Source: JACQMJ01 sp964373495
GTDB lineage: Bacteria; Patescibacteriota; Minisyncoccia; Sungbacterales; SURF-37
DNA: 24,169 bases
Direction: 5' to 3'
Assembly (NCBI GenBank): GCA_964373495.1
Contig: CAYJUW010000008.1
Span: forward strand, 1-24,169
How positions within the stretch are numbered: the first letter of the stretch is position 1; the number at the start of each line of letters is the position of its first letter. Shown here piece by piece: positions 7,536-13,619 of this stretch. Under the pieces are notes generated by a model. The model was not told the origin of the DNA. It saw only the letters and a program-made list of their open reading frames with translations, and made no database searches. The position numbers were made by a program, and so were the translations under genes.

Positions 7536-8918
7536 TTATACGGGTGCGCTATAGATTTTTTCCTTTACCGCTTTCAACTCCATTTCCAGCACCGGATTTG
7601 CACCGAGATCGGCGAGAATTTTCTTATAGGCATGGATGGCTGTGGTGTGGTCTTTTTTCCCCAACTTGTCGCCGATGAAGGGAAAGGAGCACTTGAGCTC
7701 CTCGCGGAGGAGGTACATGGCAATCTGGCGCGGCTTCACAATCTCTTTTCTCCGGCTGCGGTTGATAATGTCCTTCTCCGTGACGTCGTAGAATTCAGCC
7801 ACGGTGCGGATGACTTTCTTATAGGAGGCGAAGCGCCGCGGTGCGGATGAGATTTGGGCCAGGATTTTTTTCGTCTCCTCAACATCCAGCGGGGCCGCGC
7901 TCATGCTGGTGCGGAGGACGAGCCGGTTGAGCGCCCCTTCCAGGTCGCGGATGTTGGCGGTGATGGCCTCGGCCACCGCGGCCAGCACCTCCTCGGGCAG
8001 GGAGAGGTTCCGCGCTTTCAGCTTTGATTTCAGGATGGCCAGGCGCGTCTCAAAGTCCGGCTCGCCGAGGTCGGCGATCATGCCGCCCTCGAAGCGCGAG
8101 CGCAGCCGCCCTTCGAGCGTGGGGATGGCCGCCGGCGGTTTGTCGGAGGAGATGATGATTTGGCGGTTTTTCTCGTAGAGGGTGTTGAAGAGGTGGAAGA
8201 ACTCTTCTTGCATTTTTTCGGTCCGGGCGATGAACTGGATGTCATCCATGATCAGAAGGTCAACCGCGCGGTAGCGTTCCTTCAACTCGTTCATGGATTT
8301 GCCGGTCAGGGCGTCCACCACATCGCTCATGTATTTCTCCGCGGGCAGATAGCGAACCTTGAGAGCCGAATTCTTATGAAGGAGATCGTTGCCGATGGCC
8401 TGGATGAGGTGGGTCTTGCCCAATCCGACGCCGCCGTAGACAAAGAGGGGGTTATAAGTGCGGCCGGGGTTTTTGATGACGGCCTGGGCCGCGGCGTGGG
8501 CCAGCTCGTTGAAGGAGCCGACAACGAAGTGTTCGAAGGTGTAGCGCGGGTTCAGCCCGCTCGCGGGATCCGCGGCCGCTTCGCGGAGCTCCAATCGGTC
8601 CTGGGGCAGTTCCATGAAATCCGACCGCTGGTGTGGGCGGGGTTTCGATCGCGCCAGATGCATCGGCCGGGAGAGCGGGCCGACCACGTAGTTGACGTCG
8701 CGGATATCCTCGGCGGCATTCCGGAGCGCTCGGAGGATGGGCTTATGGTACTTATCCTGGAGCCAGTTCTTGGCAAATCCGTTGGGCACCGAGATTGTGA
8801 CCACACCCTCGGCAATATCCGCGATGGCCGTTTCCTTGAACCAGGTGATGAAGCTCGCCCGCGAGATGTCGAGTTCAAGTTCCGCGAGCACGCTTTTCCA
8901 GAGGTGTTCTTGGTCCAT
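7536..8918 (-). CDS. dnaA: Chromosomal replication initiator DnaA
   Basis: A 460-residue DnaA. Domain I (1-80) begins MDQEHLWKSVLAELE, followed by a short linker (81-120). The AAA+ domain has RYTFEHFVVGSFN, Walker A GGVGLGKT at 162-169 and Walker B LLIMDD at 221-226. C-terminal domain IV carries the signature DHTTAIHAYKKI that binds DnaA boxes. It is an ATP-dependent origin-opening protein. The frame is open 28 codons further upstream, but MDQEHLW is the family-typical start. A TATAGT hexamer on the minus strand (9012-9017) could be its -10 box, giving a ~90-base leader. dnaN follows in the same direction after an AT-rich spacer. Confidence 0.97.
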   Translation of the reverse strand: MDQEHLWKSVLAELELDISRASFITWFKETAIADIAEGVVTISVPNGFAKNWLQDKYHKPILRALRNAAEDIRDVNYVVGPLSRPMHLARSKPRPHQRSDFMELPQDRLELREAAADPASGLNPRYTFEHFVVGSFNELAHAAAQAVIKNPGRTYNPLFVYGGVGLGKTHLIQAIGNDLLHKNSALKVRYLPAEKYMSDVVDALTGKSMNELKERYRAVDLLIMDDIQFIARTEKMQEEFFHLFNTLYEKNRQIIISSDKPPAAIPTLEGRLRSRFEGGMIADLGEPDFETRLAILKSKLKARNLSLPEEVLAAVAEAITANIRDLEGALNRLVLRTSMSAAPLDVEETKKILAQISSAPRRFASYKKVIRTVAEFYDVTEKDIINRSRRKEIVKPRQIAMYLLREELKCSFPFIGDKLGKKDHTTAIHAYKKILADLGANPVLEMELKAVKEKIYSAPV

Positions 8919-9071
8919 GGAGTGGAGCGATGGAGGAGCCGTTATGGGTACGCGATGCCGAGTTTGGTACGGGTACCGGATGCGTGCGGCCCGCACCCGC
9001 ACGTACGAAACACTATACTACCGGAGTGAAATCGTAGGAAACAGGAAAATATCCCGGAACTGTTTATAGCC

Positions 9072-9080
9072 TGTGCATAA
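9072..9080 (-). promoter_or_regulatory. DnaA box (TTATGCACA)
   Basis: TGTGCATAA on the plus strand is TTATGCACA on the minus strand, a full match to the consensus TTATNCACA. It lies between dnaA and rpmH, where it could serve origin melting or dnaA autoregulation. Confidence 0.65.
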
Positions 9081-9117
9081 TCTGTTGGTGCGAACATGCG
9101 GCTCCATGCGGTGGAGT

Positions 9118-9145
9118 TTGCCGTTGCGATACTACCGGGTATACT
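9118..9145 (+). promoter_or_regulatory. Putative rpmH promoter
   Basis: TTGCCG (9118-9123), a 16-base spacer and TATACT (9140-9145). Transcription is expected near 9152, about three bases before the rpmH ATG at 9155, so the message would be nearly leaderless. The spacer contains the recurring TACTACCGGG motif (9130-9139). Confidence 0.65.
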
Positions 9146-9154
9146 ACAAAAGGC

Positions 9155-9289
9155 ATGAAACGGACCTACCAGCCCAAGCGCCGGAAGCGAACGCGCGTAC
9201 ACGGCTTCCGGGCGCGCAGGCGCACCTCCGGCGGCCGGCGCGTCATCAGGCGGCGGCGCGCCAAGGGGCGGCGCCGGCTTACCGTCTAG
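9155..9289 (+). CDS. rpmH: 50S ribosomal protein L34
   Basis: A 44-residue, very basic protein that starts MKRTYQPKRRKRTRVHGF and ends RRRAKGRRRLTV, both diagnostic of bacterial L34, a small protein of the large ribosomal subunit. The length is typical. It sits immediately upstream of rnpA and divergent from dnaA, the usual arrangement. Arg replaces several of the Lys residues common in other L34 sequences, in keeping with the high GC. The promoter geometry suggests almost no 5' leader. Confidence 0.97.
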   Translation: MKRTYQPKRRKRTRVHGFRARRRTSGGRRVIRRRRAKGRRRLTV

Positions 9290-9296
9290 TCGGGGA

Positions 9297-9406
9297 CCAT
9301 GCCCGGTCGTACAACCGTCTCTTACCCAAGGAGTGTTCGGGCGGTCGGAGAGCCGCTTGCCGCGCTTCAGAGCGAAATCCGCCGACCGTTGTACTACCGG
9401 GCATGG
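9297..9406. repeat. Long inverted repeat spanning rpmH-rnpA spacer and rnpA start
   Basis: The arms 9297-9315 (CCATGCCCGGTCGTACAAC) and 9388-9406 (GTTGTACTACCGGGCATGG) are reverse complements at 18 of 19 positions. The right arm contains the rnpA ATG (9403). Inside, CGGTCGG (about 9351-9357) and CCGACCG (9382-9388) can also pair. As RNA this would be a long hairpin burying the rnpA start codon; as DNA it could be a small palindromic element. Confidence 0.7.
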
Positions 9407-9870
9407 CCGCCGCACGCCGTTTTACCCCGTTAGATCCTGAACACTCCGGCCTTCAGGCCGGGGACAAAAGGAACGTTTCTTCAAAGTTCAGTAAACGCCC
9501 AGTCATTCAGGGCGGGGGTCTAACGGGGTTTACCAACCGCCGCGAGGTCTTGCGGATCATCCGCAACGGCCAGAGGCTGCGGCTTCCCCTGGGGCGCGTC
9601 TCGATCCTCCCCGCGTCCGGTCCGATCGGCCGCATCCTCTTCGTGGTGCCCAAGGCCGTTTCCAAGAAGAGTACGGTGCGCAATCGCATTAGGCGAATCT
9701 TGGTCGCCTGGGCCCGGGAGCGGAACGTCGGGGCGCTCCTCGGCCGTGACCTCGTCGTCTTCGTTGACCCCGCGCTTGCCGGCCTGAGCCCCCGCGCCAT
9801 CCGCAGCGAAGCCGAGGCCATGGCCGAGCGCCTGGTGGCGCCCCCCGCCTTCCGGCGGGGTGGGCAGTGA
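9403..9870 (+). CDS. rnpA: Ribonuclease P protein component with in-frame insertion
   Basis: A 155-residue protein subunit of RNase P, which binds the catalytic RNA that matures tRNA 5' ends. Family features: FTNRREVLRIIRNGQRLRLP, GRILFVVPKAVSKKSTVRNR with the conserved RNR signature continuing IRRILVAWARER, and GRDLVVFVDPALAGLS. The usual length is about 115-120 residues. The excess is a 36-residue insertion after MAAARRFT, encoded by a 108-bp repeat-like element (9421-9528). Removing it gives MAAARRFT-NRREVLRI, a normal N-terminus of 119 residues in total. The start at 9403 is chosen because codons upstream only read through rpmH. The C-terminal APPAFRRGGQ is encoded by another small hairpin (9843-9860). 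Confidence 0.9.
   Translation: MAAARRFTPLDPEHSGLQAGDKRNVSSKFSKRPVIQGGGLTGFTNRREVLRIIRNGQRLRLPLGRVSILPASGPIGRILFVVPKAVSKKSTVRNRIRRILVAWARERNVGALLGRDLVVFVDPALAGLSPRAIRSEAEAMAERLVAPPAFRRGGQ
9421..9528. mobile_element. In-frame palindromic MITE-like element in rnpA
   Basis: 108 bp (36 codons). TTTACC occurs at 9421-9426 and again at 9529-9534, like a target duplication. The terminal inverted repeats are ACCCCGTTAGATCC (9424-9437) and GGGTCTAACGGGGT (9516-9529), complementary at 13 of 14 positions. Inside are hairpins CCGGCCT/AGGCCGG (9446-9452/9455-9461), GAAC-TTT/AAA-GTTC (about 9471-9489) and CGCCC/GGGCG (9496-9500/9510-9514). No transposase is encoded. The reading frame passes through without a stop. 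Confidence 0.75.
9843..9860. repeat. Small GC hairpin at the 3' end of rnpA
   Basis: CCCCGCC-TTCC-GGCGGGG forms a 7-bp stem with a four-base loop and encodes the non-conserved PPAFRRGG tail of RnpA. It looks like an added palindromic unit rather than conserved coding sequence. No T-tract follows, so it is not a typical terminator. Confidence 0.5.
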
Positions 9871-9889
9871 GGTCGGTTGTCCCGGCCGT

Positions 9890-9910
9890 CCCCGCACACG
9901 CGCCGCGGGG
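9890..9910. other. GC-rich hairpin in rnpA-yidC spacer
   Basis: CCCCGC (9890-9895) pairs with GCGGGG (9905-9910) around a nine-base loop, with CGG/CCG possibly extending it. The spacer 9871-9990 has no gene; TATAAG near 9931 could be a -10 box for yidC. There is no T-run after the hairpin, so attenuation or simple structure are both open. Confidence 0.35.
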
Positions 9911-9990
9911 CCGTTCTGGTTAGGAAGCGTATAAGTTCGGTCGGGCGCGTCAATCTGGACTGATCGGTTTTCCGTGTTCCATTCATTCGC

Positions 9991-10755
9991 ATGGGCTTCA
10001 TCGTCTCCCTTTATACCGAGATCATCTACCGGCCGCTCCTGAACGGCTTGGTCCTTATCTACGGCCTCCTCCCCTACCAGGATCTCGGCTTGGCCATCTT
10101 CGCTCTGACGCTGATCGTCCGGGCGCTCCTGCATCCGACCATTGTCCAGATGCTCTCTTCTCAGCGAGCCATGTCCGCACTCCAGCCGCGGCTTCGCGAG
10201 ATCCAGGAGCGGTTCAAATCAAATCGCGAGGAGCAGGCCCGCCAGACCATGGCTCTCTACCGCGAGGCAGGCGTGCACCCCTTCTCCATGTTCGTGCCCC
10301 TCTTGGTGCAGCTGCCGGTCCTGATCGGGCTTTACCATGTGTTCTCCCGGGGCATTGCGCTCGCCGACCCCGCGCTCCTCTACTCCTTCCTCCCGGCGGC
10401 GCAGCCGTTCAACGCCGTGGCCTTCGGAATCTTTGATCTCACGGCCAAGAGCTTGCCCTTGGCCCTGGCCGCCGGCGCCTCGCAGTTCCTGCAGTCCAAG
10501 CTCCTGGCCGCGCCCCCGCCCGCTCCGGCGGCCGGCGCCAAGGGCGGGGCGGATTTTCAAAAGGCCCTCACCTGGCAGATGACCTACTTCTTCCCGGTTT
10601 TCATCGCCTACATTTCCTGGTCGTTCCCCGCGGCCATTGCCTTTTACTGGACAGCGCTGAACCTCCTTGCTATAGTACAGCAACTCGCGATTCAGCGGCG
10701 GCTCGATCGCGCCGACCATGAACGGCATTCGCGAACACCTCACCCAAACCCTTGA
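9991..10755 (+). CDS. yidC: Membrane insertase YidC/Oxa1
   Basis: A 254-residue short YidC without the large periplasmic domain of Gram-negative YidC, similar in length to Gram-positive/CPR forms. It inserts membrane proteins with or without SecYEG. The N-terminal TM is followed by LAIFALTLIVRALLHP, with R44 in the position of the conserved groove arginine. Next is a helical hairpin around MSALQPRLREIQERFKSNRE, then QLPVLIGLYHVFSRG and the C-terminal TMs (YFFPVFIAYISWSFPAAIAFYW). An Ala/Pro-rich loop at about 172-184 is a likely lineage-specific insert. The C-terminal tail overlaps the jag start by 38 bases, so the two genes are probably co-translated. The rpmH-rnpA-yidC-jag order is conserved in bacteria. 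Confidence 0.95.
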   Translation: MGFIVSLYTEIIYRPLLNGLVLIYGLLPYQDLGLAIFALTLIVRALLHPTIVQMLSSQRAMSALQPRLREIQERFKSNREEQARQTMALYREAGVHPFSMFVPLLVQLPVLIGLYHVFSRGIALADPALLYSFLPAAQPFNAVAFGIFDLTAKSLPLALAAGASQFLQSKLLAAPPPAPAAGAKGGADFQKALTWQMTYFFPVFIAYISWSFPAAIAFYWTALNLLAIVQQLAIQRRLDRADHERHSRTPHPNP

Positions 10756-11167
10756 GAAAATGGGCATCCGCGCCGAAGTCGAGGAGCGGGCCATCCCGGA
10801 CATCGCCACCCCCTACGTCAATGTCGTCACCGACGACGCGCCGCTCCTCATCGGCAGCCGGGCCCAGAACCTATTGGCGCTCGAGTATCTCATGAAGCGG
10901 TTCATCGAACGCACCGCGGCCGAGGAGCGGCCGGCGTTTTTCCTCGACGTCAACGGCTACCGGCTCCATCAATTGGAAGAACTGAAAGCCGAGGCCAAGA
11001 ACGTGGCCAAGAAGGTGCGGCTCTACCGCGCGGCCATTACGTTGAAGCCCATGCCGGCCTTTGAGCGCCGGATCATTCACGTGGCCTTGGCCGAGTACCC
11101 GGACATCACCACCCAATCCGTCGGCGAGGGCGAGTCCCGGCGGGTGGTCATCAAACCCTACCCGTAG
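10718..11167 (+). CDS. jag: Jag/KhpB RNA-binding protein (KH and R3H domains)
   Basis: A 149-residue protein. The N-terminal half is KH-like (VNVVTDDAPLLIGSRAQNLLALEYLMKR, where LIGSRAQN stands for the GxxG loop). The C-terminal half is R3H (AFERRIIHVALAEYP, with the R-x3-H core, then VGEGESRRVVIKP). The N-terminal Jag domain of Firmicute proteins is missing, as in many small-genome forms. Homologues bind RNA and affect cell-wall growth. The start at 10718 lies inside yidC; an in-frame ATG 14 codons later (MGIRAEV) is less likely, as it would cut the KH domain. A weak terminator follows at 11197. Confidence 0.9.
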   Translation: MNGIREHLTQTLEKMGIRAEVEERAIPDIATPYVNVVTDDAPLLIGSRAQNLLALEYLMKRFIERTAAEERPAFFLDVNGYRLHQLEELKAEAKNVAKKVRLYRAAITLKPMPAFERRIIHVALAEYPDITTQSVGEGESRRVVIKPYP

Positions 11168-11196
11168 CAAGCAGGAAACAGTGGGCAGTGAGCAAG

Positions 11197-11217
11197 ACCG
11201 CGTTGAGCGGTTTTATT
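11197..11217 (+). terminator. Putative terminator of the rpmH-jag operon
   Basis: ACCGC-GTTGA-GCGGT followed by TTTATT: a short 5-bp stem with a T-rich tail, 30 bases after the jag stop. The stem is short, so efficiency is uncertain. Confidence 0.5.
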
Positions 11218-11324
11218 ACCGCCCGCGCCGAATACCTCGCCGCTCTCTAGGCCAGATGCAGGCAAATTTTTCGAAGCAAAATCGCCTCATCGCCGCGGAT
11301 GAAAGATTTCATTTTGGAATTAAT

Positions 11325-11352
11325 AAAAAGAGAGTTCCCTGTCGGAACTCTC
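11325..11352 (-). terminator. Rho-independent terminator of the lytic transglycosylase gene
   Basis: GAGAGTTCC (11330-11338) and GGAACTCTC (11344-11352) form a 9-bp stem with a 5-base loop. On the minus strand it is followed by TTTTT (11325-11329). It lies just past the stop codon of the leftward gene. Confidence 0.85.
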
Positions 11353-11366
11353 GTGTGGTCTTTGTG

Positions 11367-11942
11367 CTAGCGGAGGAGCGAGAGGACTTTGGGGACGTAG
11401 GCCTGCGTTTCCGGGAAGGGCGGGATGCCGCCGTAGGAGTGCACCGCCTCGGCTCCGGCATTGTAAGCCGCGAGCGCCAGGCGCAAATCCCCGAACTCAT
11501 CGAGGAGCTCGCGCAGGTGCCGTACGCCGCCAACGATATTCTCGTAGGGATCGAATGGGTCCCGGACTCCGAGGCGCGCCGCGGTCTGGGGCATGAGCTG
11601 CATCAGGCCCTTGGCACCCTTGGGCGAGACCACCCATGGGTTCCAGCCCGACTCGACGGTGATGACCGCTTCGACGAGTTTTGGATTCACGCCGTGGCGC
11701 TCGGCGGTCGTGTGTGCGAGTTCGAGGAGCGATCGCGGAGTTCCCGGCACCCTAGCCCGCGGGGGCGCGTATCCCGGGGCAACCGGCGGCACGGATGCGA
11801 GCGCTCCGTGCGGCGGGCAGAAGTAATACGAGATGGCGTACGACCCGAAGGCGTTCCGGCCCTGATAGATACAGTGCGTGGCCTCGGCTGGCGCGGACGG
11901 AAGGAGCGAGAAGAAAAGAACTGCGAGTAGGACTTTTCGCAA
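11367..11942 (-). CDS. Secreted soluble lytic transglycosylase
   Basis: A 191-residue exported enzyme that cleaves peptidoglycan glycan strands. A Sec signal peptide is visible: MRK, a hydrophobic core and cleavage expected near AEA at 19-21. A short region with two Cys precedes a Pro-rich linker (52-68). The SLT/GH23 domain follows: AVITVESGWNP with catalytic E97, then SPKGAKGLMQLMPQTAARLG, the LALAAYNAG motif and ETQAYVPKV near the C-terminus. The TTG start at 11942 is supported by an AAGGGGG Shine-Dalgarno sequence about eight bases upstream. Such enzymes often serve secretion or pilus assembly through the wall, which would suit the T4SS-like cluster 3 kb away, but the gene is not in that operon. 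Confidence 0.92.
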   Translation of the reverse strand: MRKVLLAVLFFSLLPSAPAEATHCIYQGRNAFGSYAISYYFCPPHGALASVPPVAPGYAPPRARVPGTPRSLLELAHTTAERHGVNPKLVEAVITVESGWNPWVVSPKGAKGLMQLMPQTAARLGVRDPFDPYENIVGGVRHLRELLDEFGDLRLALAAYNAGAEAVHSYGGIPPFPETQAYVPKVLSLLR

Positions 11943-11967
11943 GCGCTCACCCCCTTTTCTGCGGGAT

Positions 11968-11996
11968 TTGACACAAAGGTATTAAGATGATATCAT
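11968..11996 (+). promoter_or_regulatory. Near-consensus promoter of the three-gene operon
   Basis: TTGACA (11968-11973), exactly 17 bases, TATCAT (11991-11996). This is the best -35/-10 pair in the window. It leaves a leader of about 70 bases that contains direct repeats of the AAACGCGC type (12039-12060) and an AAAGGAGAG Shine-Dalgarno sequence. Confidence 0.8.
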
Positions 11997-12075
11997 ATAG
12001 CTTCGGAATTGGCAAGGACGTTGAGAACAGAAAAACAACAAAAACGCGCAAAACGCGCGAGAAAGGAGAGCGGAC

Positions 12076-13032
12076 ATGGCAAGCACATCCGGTTTCATTG
12101 CCGGGTTGGGGAAGGTGCGGCTCACCCTTGAGCTCACCCCGCAGCCCACGCCGAGCGGCGGCGACATCCTCGCCGTCGCCATGCTCATCGCCGATCGCGA
12201 CCAGGTTCCACTCGCCGGGCAGACAGTCACGTTCTACCATGGCGCCGATGAAGCCGCCTCAGAGCCAACCCACGGCGACGGCAGGATTTCGAACACCTTC
12301 CTCGGCCTCGGATTCGGTATGCACGCCATCTCGGTGCAGGTCGCCGGCGTCTCCGTGACGCAGCGGCATACGTTTATCAAGCCAGCGGCGGAGCAAATCA
12401 ATCCGCCCGCCGAGTTAAAGGTGTACGCCCACCCGCAAGGTCCAGCGAAGGAGTACTACGTTTCCGTTGAGCTCATCGGGGGACAAGGGCCAGTGAAGCA
12501 GTGGCCGATCGAGATTAAAGACCCCGCGCACATAACGTATGGGAAGCGGGTGCGGGTGGCCAAGAGCGCGGAGGATGGAGCCCATCGTTTTACAGTGGAA
12601 ACAAAAAGACCACGCGAGGTCTTCATCTCTGTCGTTGGCACACCGCTCGAATTCACATTGCGGCTTCCCGGCCCCACGCGGCGGAAATTCTACAAACCGT
12701 CAGAGCCAACGGAAAAGCGACCCAAGACCGCAGCTGAAGAGCACTGCGAAGCGGCATGTGCAGCCGGCGAGCGGTGGATGGGCAAGATCATCGCTGGCTT
12801 CAAGACAAAGCAGGAGGAACCTCCGCCGCGGGCGAGAGCGCCCCTGTTGAAAAGGGTTTTCTCGCGGTTGCAGCGCGTCGGATCAATGGGAGCGCGCGTG
12901 TCTCAAGCTGCCGCATCGAAGGTGTTCGCGCAGCTGCGTAAGGTTGGGGGGCGCATCAGGCGCGCCATCTCGAGTTTCAGAGAGCGGCGCAGAGCAACGG
13001 AACCAACATGGAAGCGGCGCATTAGCCGCTAG
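12076..13032 (+). CDS. Unknown: Ig-like beta-sandwich protein with basic C-terminal tail
   Basis: A 318-residue protein that I do not recognise. Residues about 13-103 read like a bacterial Ig/Big-type domain (LTLELTPQP, DQVPLAGQTVTFYHG, FGMHAISVQVAG). Residues about 113-210 look like a second beta domain (ELKVYAHPQG, VETKRPREVFISVVG). The last ~105 residues are strongly basic, with EEHCEAACAAGE, a PPP hinge and amphipathic Arg/Lys helices (LLKRVFSRLQRVG, RIRRAISSFRERRR). There is no signal peptide or TM segment, unusual for Ig-like domains. A clear AAAGGAG Shine-Dalgarno sequence precedes the ATG. It is first in an operon with the next two genes. Binding of membranes, nucleic acid or a partner through the basic tail is only a guess. 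Confidence 0.75.
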   Translation: MASTSGFIAGLGKVRLTLELTPQPTPSGGDILAVAMLIADRDQVPLAGQTVTFYHGADEAASEPTHGDGRISNTFLGLGFGMHAISVQVAGVSVTQRHTFIKPAAEQINPPAELKVYAHPQGPAKEYYVSVELIGGQGPVKQWPIEIKDPAHITYGKRVRVAKSAEDGAHRFTVETKRPREVFISVVGTPLEFTLRLPGPTRRKFYKPSEPTEKRPKTAAEEHCEAACAAGERWMGKIIAGFKTKQEEPPPRARAPLLKRVFSRLQRVGSMGARVSQAAASKVFAQLRKVGGRIRRAISSFRERRRATEPTWKRRISR

Positions 13033-13043
13033 GGAGGCAAATA

Positions 13044-13619
13044 GTGCCAATTCCAATGCTTGGGCTCGGTGGTCTATGGAGTTTTCTCACGGGCGCCGCA
13101 ATCCACGAGGGCGCCCGCGGGGTCATTAAGAACGGCCTCGAGAAAGCCGCCGGGGTGATTATCAAGCGGGGGGAGGATCTCATCAAACAGAACCCCCGTG
13201 AGGACTACACCGAGGTGCTACGCCATCTTGAGCAGGTGGACCCAGTTGCTGCGCGTTGCATTACCGATGCCCAGCAGCAAGCCACGGATGCCGGCGTAGA
13301 AAACCTCTTCGTAGTTACCCTGGGGAGCTACATCCCCCACGACGAAACAGGCAAGGTAAGGATGGCTGAAGCGGTCGAGCGTTTCGCCTGGCTCGGCGGC
13401 AAGGACGAACCGGAATTCAACCTAGCGGTTGAGGGGCTGAAGCACGATCCCGTGGCGCAATTCATTCGCCACTGGATCCTCGGCAAGTTGGCCGTCGCTT
13501 GGAGCTTCATTGACGGCGCGGCCGGCCGTCTCGCCGATGAACTGAGGCCCTACGCCGAAAACCTCGCCGCGCGAGCGGCGAAGAAACCGACATGGAGGTC
13601 GCTATGGCTGGACTTATAG
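13044..13619 (+). CDS. Unknown: helical protein, second gene of three-gene operon
   Basis: A 191-residue protein with a GTG start preceded by GGGAGG. I do not recognise a family. The N-terminus (MPIPMLGLGGLWSFLTGAAI) is mildly hydrophobic with Gly residues. It is followed by amphipathic helices (ARGVIKNGLEKAAGVIIKRG, then EDYTEVLRHLEQVDPVAARC) and a Trp-containing C-terminal helix pair (FIRHWILGKLAVAWSFIDGA). It has no signal-peptide cleavage site and looks mostly alpha-helical. It starts 11 bases after the first gene and overlaps the third, so all three are probably made together. One Cys, no recognisable catalytic pattern. Confidence 0.75.
   Translation: MPIPMLGLGGLWSFLTGAAIHEGARGVIKNGLEKAAGVIIKRGEDLIKQNPREDYTEVLRHLEQVDPVAARCITDAQQQATDAGVENLFVVTLGSYIPHDETGKVRMAEAVERFAWLGGKDEPEFNLAVEGLKHDPVAQFIRHWILGKLAVAWSFIDGAAGRLADELRPYAENLAARAAKKPTWRSLWLDL

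Larger units (their letters stand above)
8919..9154. other. dnaA-rpmH divergent region, candidate oriC
   Basis: 236 bases between the divergent dnaA and rpmH genes. This is the classical bacterial origin position (rnpA-rpmH / dnaA-dnaN). It holds a perfect DnaA box (9072-9080), a two-mismatch relative at 9061-9069 (TGTTTATAG), an AT-richer run near 9025-9070, and promoters for both directions. Only one perfect box is seen, so the origin call rests mostly on gene order. Confidence 0.5.

Noticed and set aside
8160..9029. Long + strand ORF (289 codons)
   Set aside because: A shadow of dnaA in a GC-rich region; no domain recognised.
9073..9402. 110-codon upstream extension of the rnpA frame
   Set aside because: It overlaps rpmH in another frame and the promoter/DnaA-box region; codons show no family similarity.
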